A DNA stretch of 64,000 nt from Candidatus Saccharibacteria bacterium UBA6040 (lineage in GTDB: Bacteria; Patescibacteriota; Saccharimonadia; Saccharimonadales; Saccharimonadaceae): NCBI GenBank assembly GCA_002429245.1, contig DIZA01000005.1, forward strand, positions 14,482 to 78,481. The letters run 5' to 3'. This document shows, one piece after another, positions 60,190 to 64,000 of the stretch. The notes under the pieces are model-generated. The model worked only from the letters and a program-made list of their open reading frames with translations. It had not been told where the DNA came from and did not search any database. The position numbers and the translations under genes are program-made. Position 1 is the stretch's first letter; each line of letters begins with the position of its first letter.

Positions 60190-61539
60190 ATGGCGACGAA
60201 AGACGTCCCAGCGGGGAAAATACCACCACAAAACCTTGATGCCGAGATGAGTCTGCTCGGTGCTGTTTTAATTGACGAAGAGACCCTCGCCGATATCTCC
60301 GAACATGTCAAACCAAAAGACTTTTACGACAAACGACACGGGCTGATTTATGACGCCATGATGCGTCTGTATGAAAAGCGTAAACCGGTTGACCTTTTGA
60401 CACTCACCGAAGAACTTAAAAAGAAAAACGACATCGAGACAATTGGTGGCTCAGCATACCTGACTGAACTAACAAACTACGTTCCAACCGCTGCCCACGC
60501 TGAGGCATACGCTGAACTTGTTGAACAAAAAGCGATTCGACGCCGACTGATTAAAGCCAGTGCGGATATTTCTGAACTTGGATTTGACGAAGATTCTAGT
60601 ACCGAAGAGCTCCTGGAGCAAGCCGAGGCGCAGCTATTTTCTGTCAGCGACCAATCACTAAAACAAGACCTCGTTCCGCTCGAAAGTATCTTGACCGAAA
60701 GCTTCGACCGCTTGGAAGAACTGCACCGTAACAAAGGCTCACTCCGAGGTGTTCGTACTGGCTATCGTGACCTCGATAATATGACTGCAGGGCTGCAACG
60801 CAGTGACCTTATTATTCTTGCGGCTCGTCCTGCAATGGGTAAGACAACCCTCGTGACGAACCTTGCCTATAACGTCGCAACCATCGCAAAACAACCTGTC
60901 CTCTTCTTTAGCCTCGAGATGAGTAAAGAACAGTTGGTTGACCGTATGTTGTCTGATGCCTCCGGAGTTGATAGCTGGAACATCCGTACAGGAAACCTAT
61001 CCGACGATGACTTCAGCAAGCTGTCGGACGCCATGGGCGAGATGGCCGAAGCGCCGATCTTTATCGACGATACACCTGGTGTCAGTGTGCTTGAAATGCG
61101 CACCAAAGCACGTCGTGCAGCTCATGAACAACCACTTGGGCTAATCATCATCGACTACCTCCAGCTGATGCAGGGAAGTGGCCGCGATAACGGAAACCGC
61201 GTCCAAGAGGTGAGTGAAATCTCACGTGGCCTCAAGCTACTCGCACGTGAATTGAACGTGCCGGTTATTGCACTGTCACAACTGTCTCGTTCAGTTGAAT
61301 CTCGTAGTCCGCAAATCCCAATGTTATCTGACCTCCGTGAATCTGGATCAATCGAGCAAGATGCCGACATCGTCATGTTTATTTACCGCGAAGAGTACTA
61401 CAACCCAGAAACCGACCGTAAACAGATCACCGACCTCATTATCGCGAAGCACCGTAACGGACCAACTGGCAAGATCGAACTATTCTTCCACCCAGAGCGC
61501 CTCAGGTTCATGTCCTTAGACCGCAAGCACGATAGTTAA
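60190..61539 (+). CDS. dnaB: Replicative DNA helicase
   Basis: The 449-aa protein has the N-terminal DnaB domain (IPPQNLDAEMSLLGAVL), the linker helix and the RecA-like motor with Walker A ARPAMGKTT, DYLQLMQG and SRSVESR. It unwinds DNA at the fork. It starts 26 bases after dnaX and is probably in the same operon. Confidence 0.97.
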   Translation: MATKDVPAGKIPPQNLDAEMSLLGAVLIDEETLADISEHVKPKDFYDKRHGLIYDAMMRLYEKRKPVDLLTLTEELKKKNDIETIGGSAYLTELTNYVPTAAHAEAYAELVEQKAIRRRLIKASADISELGFDEDSSTEELLEQAEAQLFSVSDQSLKQDLVPLESILTESFDRLEELHRNKGSLRGVRTGYRDLDNMTAGLQRSDLIILAARPAMGKTTLVTNLAYNVATIAKQPVLFFSLEMSKEQLVDRMLSDASGVDSWNIRTGNLSDDDFSKLSDAMGEMAEAPIFIDDTPGVSVLEMRTKARRAAHEQPLGLIIIDYLQLMQGSGRDNGNRVQEVSEISRGLKLLARELNVPVIALSQLSRSVESRSPQIPMLSDLRESGSIEQDADIVMFIYREEYYNPETDRKQITDLIIAKHRNGPTGKIELFFHPERLRFMSLDRKHDS

Positions 61540-61559
61540 TGATATAATCAAGGTAACTT

Positions 61560-62993
61560 ATGGCTGCGAGAGATATCACTAATTTCTTCATTTACCGCTG
61601 GCGCTACGTCGTTGGCTATAGCATTATTGCACTGCTTCTTGCTGGGCTCCTGATTTTTGCAGGCCTCTACGTTCCTGGTGGCGTCTCACCAGAAGAGATG
61701 CGCGCTACCGTGCGCAGCGATGCTTTGTCGTTCACGGATCTTTCATCATTCGGTATCACCAGTTTGCCGTTCTATATCTTGCAAGCGGCTATCTTCCATG
61801 TCTTTGGTGTTACCGACTTTACTATCAAGATGCCGTCTCTCATTCTGGCGCTTTTCTCGGCAATCGGGCTTATCCTGCTACTACGACGTTGGTTCAAACC
61901 AAATATCGCCGTTTTAACGTCATTAATTGCCATTACAACAGGCCAGTTCTTATTCATCGCACAGAATGGAACGCCAGGGATCCTGTACGTCTTCTGGCCG
62001 ATTCTGCTCTTGTCATTAGGGACACAAGTCACACGAGCAAAGAGGGGAAGGCTCTTTTGGAAGCTTTCCTTTGCCGCAGCTGCAGCGCTCAGCCTATACA
62101 CGCCACTCAGTATCTATCCACTGATTGCAGTGACACTGGCCGTCGCACTACACCCACACCTCCGCGCAATCGTCCGTCGACTGTCTCGATTCAAAATTGC
62201 CCTGAGTGGTATTCTTGGTGGTATCCTAATCGCACCACTTGCATATCTTATTGTTACAACGCCTAAACTTGGACTGAGCCTCCTTGGCGTTCCTGCGACC
62301 TGGCCACCAGACATTGGCGCGAATGTTATGACACTACTGAAGCAGTTCTTCTTGTTCTGGGAACCGAGCACCACAACACTCATGACACCAGTATTTGGAT
62401 TTGGTTCGGTACTTATTATTGGACTTGGCGTCTATCGACTTATTCTAACGAGAGACACGACACGAAGTTACCTGATTATTCTCTGGATTCTTTGTCTTCT
62501 GCCAGTACTTATTCTTAACCCGTCATTCACGAGCGTCACGTTTGTCCCTGCGGTCTTACTACTTGCAGCTGGACTTACGAGTTTGATTACCTATTGGTAC
62601 CGACTATTCCCACTAAACCCCTATGCTCGTATCGCAGGCCTGATTCCAATTATTATTCTGGTCGTGACACTGATCGGCTCTGGCCTCGACCGTTACATCT
62701 ACGGCTATCACTACTCGCCAACGACTGCCGTTAACTTTTCAAAAGACCTCAGCCTTATTCCAAAAAGCACAGCGAATCTCGTCGTTTCACAAACTGAACT
62801 TCCATTCTACTCAGCGGTGGCACGTCATCGAACAGGACTCGTCGTCACGACAAAACCGATCAGCCCTCAATTTACAGTGACTCGTGCAGCGAAGGATAGC
62901 ATTACTGCAAACTATCAGATCACACGTATTATCACGACGACATACAGCACTGACAGTGACCGCTTGTACACCTATAAAAACGTCGTCCAGTAA
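61560..62993 (+). CDS. PMT/ArnT-like membrane glycosyltransferase
   Basis: The 477-aa protein has about ten membrane helices, with a first external loop holding polar motifs VSPEEMRATVRSDAL and a position typical of GT39/GT83-type enzymes that use lipid-linked sugars. The family match is moderate. It starts 20 bases after dnaB, with AAGGTAA near the ATG and a TATAAT box 11 nt upstream. Confidence 0.75.
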   Translation: MAARDITNFFIYRWRYVVGYSIIALLLAGLLIFAGLYVPGGVSPEEMRATVRSDALSFTDLSSFGITSLPFYILQAAIFHVFGVTDFTIKMPSLILALFSAIGLILLLRRWFKPNIAVLTSLIAITTGQFLFIAQNGTPGILYVFWPILLLSLGTQVTRAKRGRLFWKLSFAAAAALSLYTPLSIYPLIAVTLAVALHPHLRAIVRRLSRFKIALSGILGGILIAPLAYLIVTTPKLGLSLLGVPATWPPDIGANVMTLLKQFFLFWEPSTTTLMTPVFGFGSVLIIGLGVYRLILTRDTTRSYLIILWILCLLPVLILNPSFTSVTFVPAVLLLAAGLTSLITYWYRLFPLNPYARIAGLIPIIILVVTLIGSGLDRYIYGYHYSPTTAVNFSKDLSLIPKSTANLVVSQTELPFYSAVARHRTGLVVTTKPISPQFTVTRAAKDSITANYQITRIITTTYSTDSDRLYTYKNVVQ

Positions 62994-63043
62994 CGTATAA
63001 TGAAACGTATAATTAAGAAGTAATTGACAGACGGAGTAATACA

Positions 63044-63334
63044 ATGGCTTTTGACCAAATGAAGATGCTGAACAAGCTACGTAAAGCGCAGAGCGATCTA
63101 AAGAAAGAAATTATTGAAGTTGAAGCAGGTGATGGCGCAGTTGTCGTCCAAATCACTGGTGAGCTCAAACTCAAGAAAATCACCATCGACCCAGCGTCAG
63201 TTGATACTGATGACATCGGCGAACTTGAACACTGGATTGAAATCGCTGTTCGTGACGGACTTGCAAAAGCACAAGAAGTTGCAGCAGAAAAAATGAAACC
63301 CCTTATGGGTGGTCTTGGTAGCCTAGGTCTTTAA
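63044..63334 (+). CDS. ybaB: YbaB/EbfC-family nucleoid-associated protein
   Basis: The 96-aa protein has the helix MLNKLRKAQSDLKKE, the strand VVQITGELKLKKITIDP and a C-terminal GGLGSLGL tail, as in YbaB. It binds DNA as a dimer. It lies just before recR, the standard order in many bacteria. A CGGAG Shine-Dalgarno site is present. Confidence 0.92.
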   Translation: MAFDQMKMLNKLRKAQSDLKKEIIEVEAGDGAVVVQITGELKLKKITIDPASVDTDDIGELEHWIEIAVRDGLAKAQEVAAEKMKPLMGGLGSLGL

Positions 63335-63341
63335 AAGTCCA

Positions 63342-63956
63342 ATGGTTCACTTGCTGCCAGTTGCACTGGAAAAACTTATCGACGAACTCGGGCGCTTGCC
63401 CGGCGTTGGATCGCGTACTGCCGAACGATACGCTTATTTCCTATTGAAAGCTGACCAGCACATTAATACGTCACTCTCGACAGCCATTCACGACATTCAC
63501 AGCCTCGTAAAGACCTGTCCGATCACTTTTGCACTGATTGACGCAGACGAGGAGGTATCACCGCTGTACAGCGATCCTGATCGTGATAAAACACTTATCG
63601 CCGTGGTTGAAGAGCCGCTTGATATCGTCGCCCTCGAACGAACTGGTCAATTCAAGGGAACGTACCACGTCCTTGGTGGCGCAATTAGCCCTATCGACGG
63701 AGTGGGGCCTGAACAGCTCCATATTCCTGAACTTATCAAACGTCTGACCGACGATAACGTCAAAGAGGTAATTATCGCTACTAACGCCAGTGTCGAAGGG
63801 GAATCAACCGCTTTATTTCTGCAACGTCACATCAAAGATGCCGGAGTAGAAGTCGAAATGAGCCGCTTAGCTCGTGGTATCCCTGTCGGTGTTGATCTTG
63901 AGTATGCCGACCAAATCACATTAACCCACGCCCTTGAAGGCCGACGCGCGTTCTAG
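63342..63956 (+). CDS. recR: Recombination protein RecR lacking its zinc finger
   Basis: The 204-aa protein has the HhH region GRLPGVGSRTAERYAYFLL and the TOPRIM domain starting LIAVVEEP, with YHVLGGAISPIDGVGP. The C4 zinc finger between them is broken: only one cysteine remains (KTCPITF) and the second pair reads SPLYSDP. RecR works with RecO and RecF in gap repair. It starts 7 bases after ybaB. Confidence 0.93.
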   Translation: MVHLLPVALEKLIDELGRLPGVGSRTAERYAYFLLKADQHINTSLSTAIHDIHSLVKTCPITFALIDADEEVSPLYSDPDRDKTLIAVVEEPLDIVALERTGQFKGTYHVLGGAISPIDGVGPEQLHIPELIKRLTDDNVKEVIIATNASVEGESTALFLQRHIKDAGVEVEMSRLARGIPVGVDLEYADQITLTHALEGRRAF

Positions 63957-64000
63957 TCTCTATCGGAGCATAAGCATGGTAATTATCCCTTGAAGCCATA

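Noticed and set aside
1..64000. CRISPR array
   Set aside because: The repeats in the window are spaced 0.4-2.6 kb apart by coding genes, not by short spacers, and no cas gene is seen.

Overview
The window reads as part of a reduced Patescibacteria genome, most likely a Candidatus Saccharibacteria (TM7) lineage; this is inferred from gene content, not from a marker search. Supporting signs are short intergenic spaces, many small membrane proteins, a cysteine-free L33, a RecR and a DnaX without their usual zinc fingers, a two-domain ThyX-like protein, and almost no biosynthetic genes other than nucleotide and polysaccharide functions. TGA is used as an ordinary stop (for example in ATGA overlaps at 5407-5410 and 8572-8575) and the only tRNA-Trp seen reads UGG, so there is no sign of UGA recoding.

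Layout. 1-4.7 kb: a pseudouridine synthase, a delta-prime-like clamp loader subunit, a TPR protein, a duplicated membrane protein, three reverse-strand tRNAs (Tyr, Thr, Thr), a YajQ-family protein and L33. 4.7-14.4 kb (reverse strand): a GT4/GH57/GH15 operon that looks like alpha-glucan metabolism, then a GT2/HlyD-like/GH81 operon that looks like beta-glucan synthesis and export. 14.5-20.9 kb: tRNA-Trp followed by a same-strand array of small accessory genes (Nudix, HAD, GNAT, ZIP, HD, DUF4396 and others) separated by a recurring 40-55 bp repeat; this is the most unusual part of the window. 20.9-27.6 kb: a GC-rich secreted protein, a Crp/Fnr regulator with candidate operators, a flavin monooxygenase, a glycosyltransferase, a serine hydrolase and an FKBP. 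27.6-43.3 kb: transporters (MFS, CorA, CCC1-like, MMPL), small membrane proteins, an aldo/keto reductase, an orphan histidine kinase and two very short genes. 43.4-57.9 kb: secE-nusG and the genes for L11, L1, L10 and L7/L12, interrupted by a toxin-antitoxin island, an FAD oxidase and a thymidylate cluster (thyX-like, dcd, tmk). 57.9-64 kb: tdk, dnaX, dnaB, a PMT-like membrane protein, ybaB and recR.

How it works together. Two operons handle carbohydrate polymers. A cluster spanning dcd, tmk, thyX-like and tdk covers de novo and salvage routes to dTTP. dnaX, holB-like, dnaB, ybaB and recR serve replication and repair. The accessory array probably grew by site-specific insertion next to tRNA-Trp.

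A pattern seen throughout is a -10 box (often an extended TGTTATRNT form) placed 6-9 nt before the start codon, with no room for a Shine-Dalgarno site. This predicts leaderless mRNAs for more than twenty genes, whereas ribosomal-protein and other operons carry normal leaders and Shine-Dalgarno sites. I used this pattern to choose several start codons.
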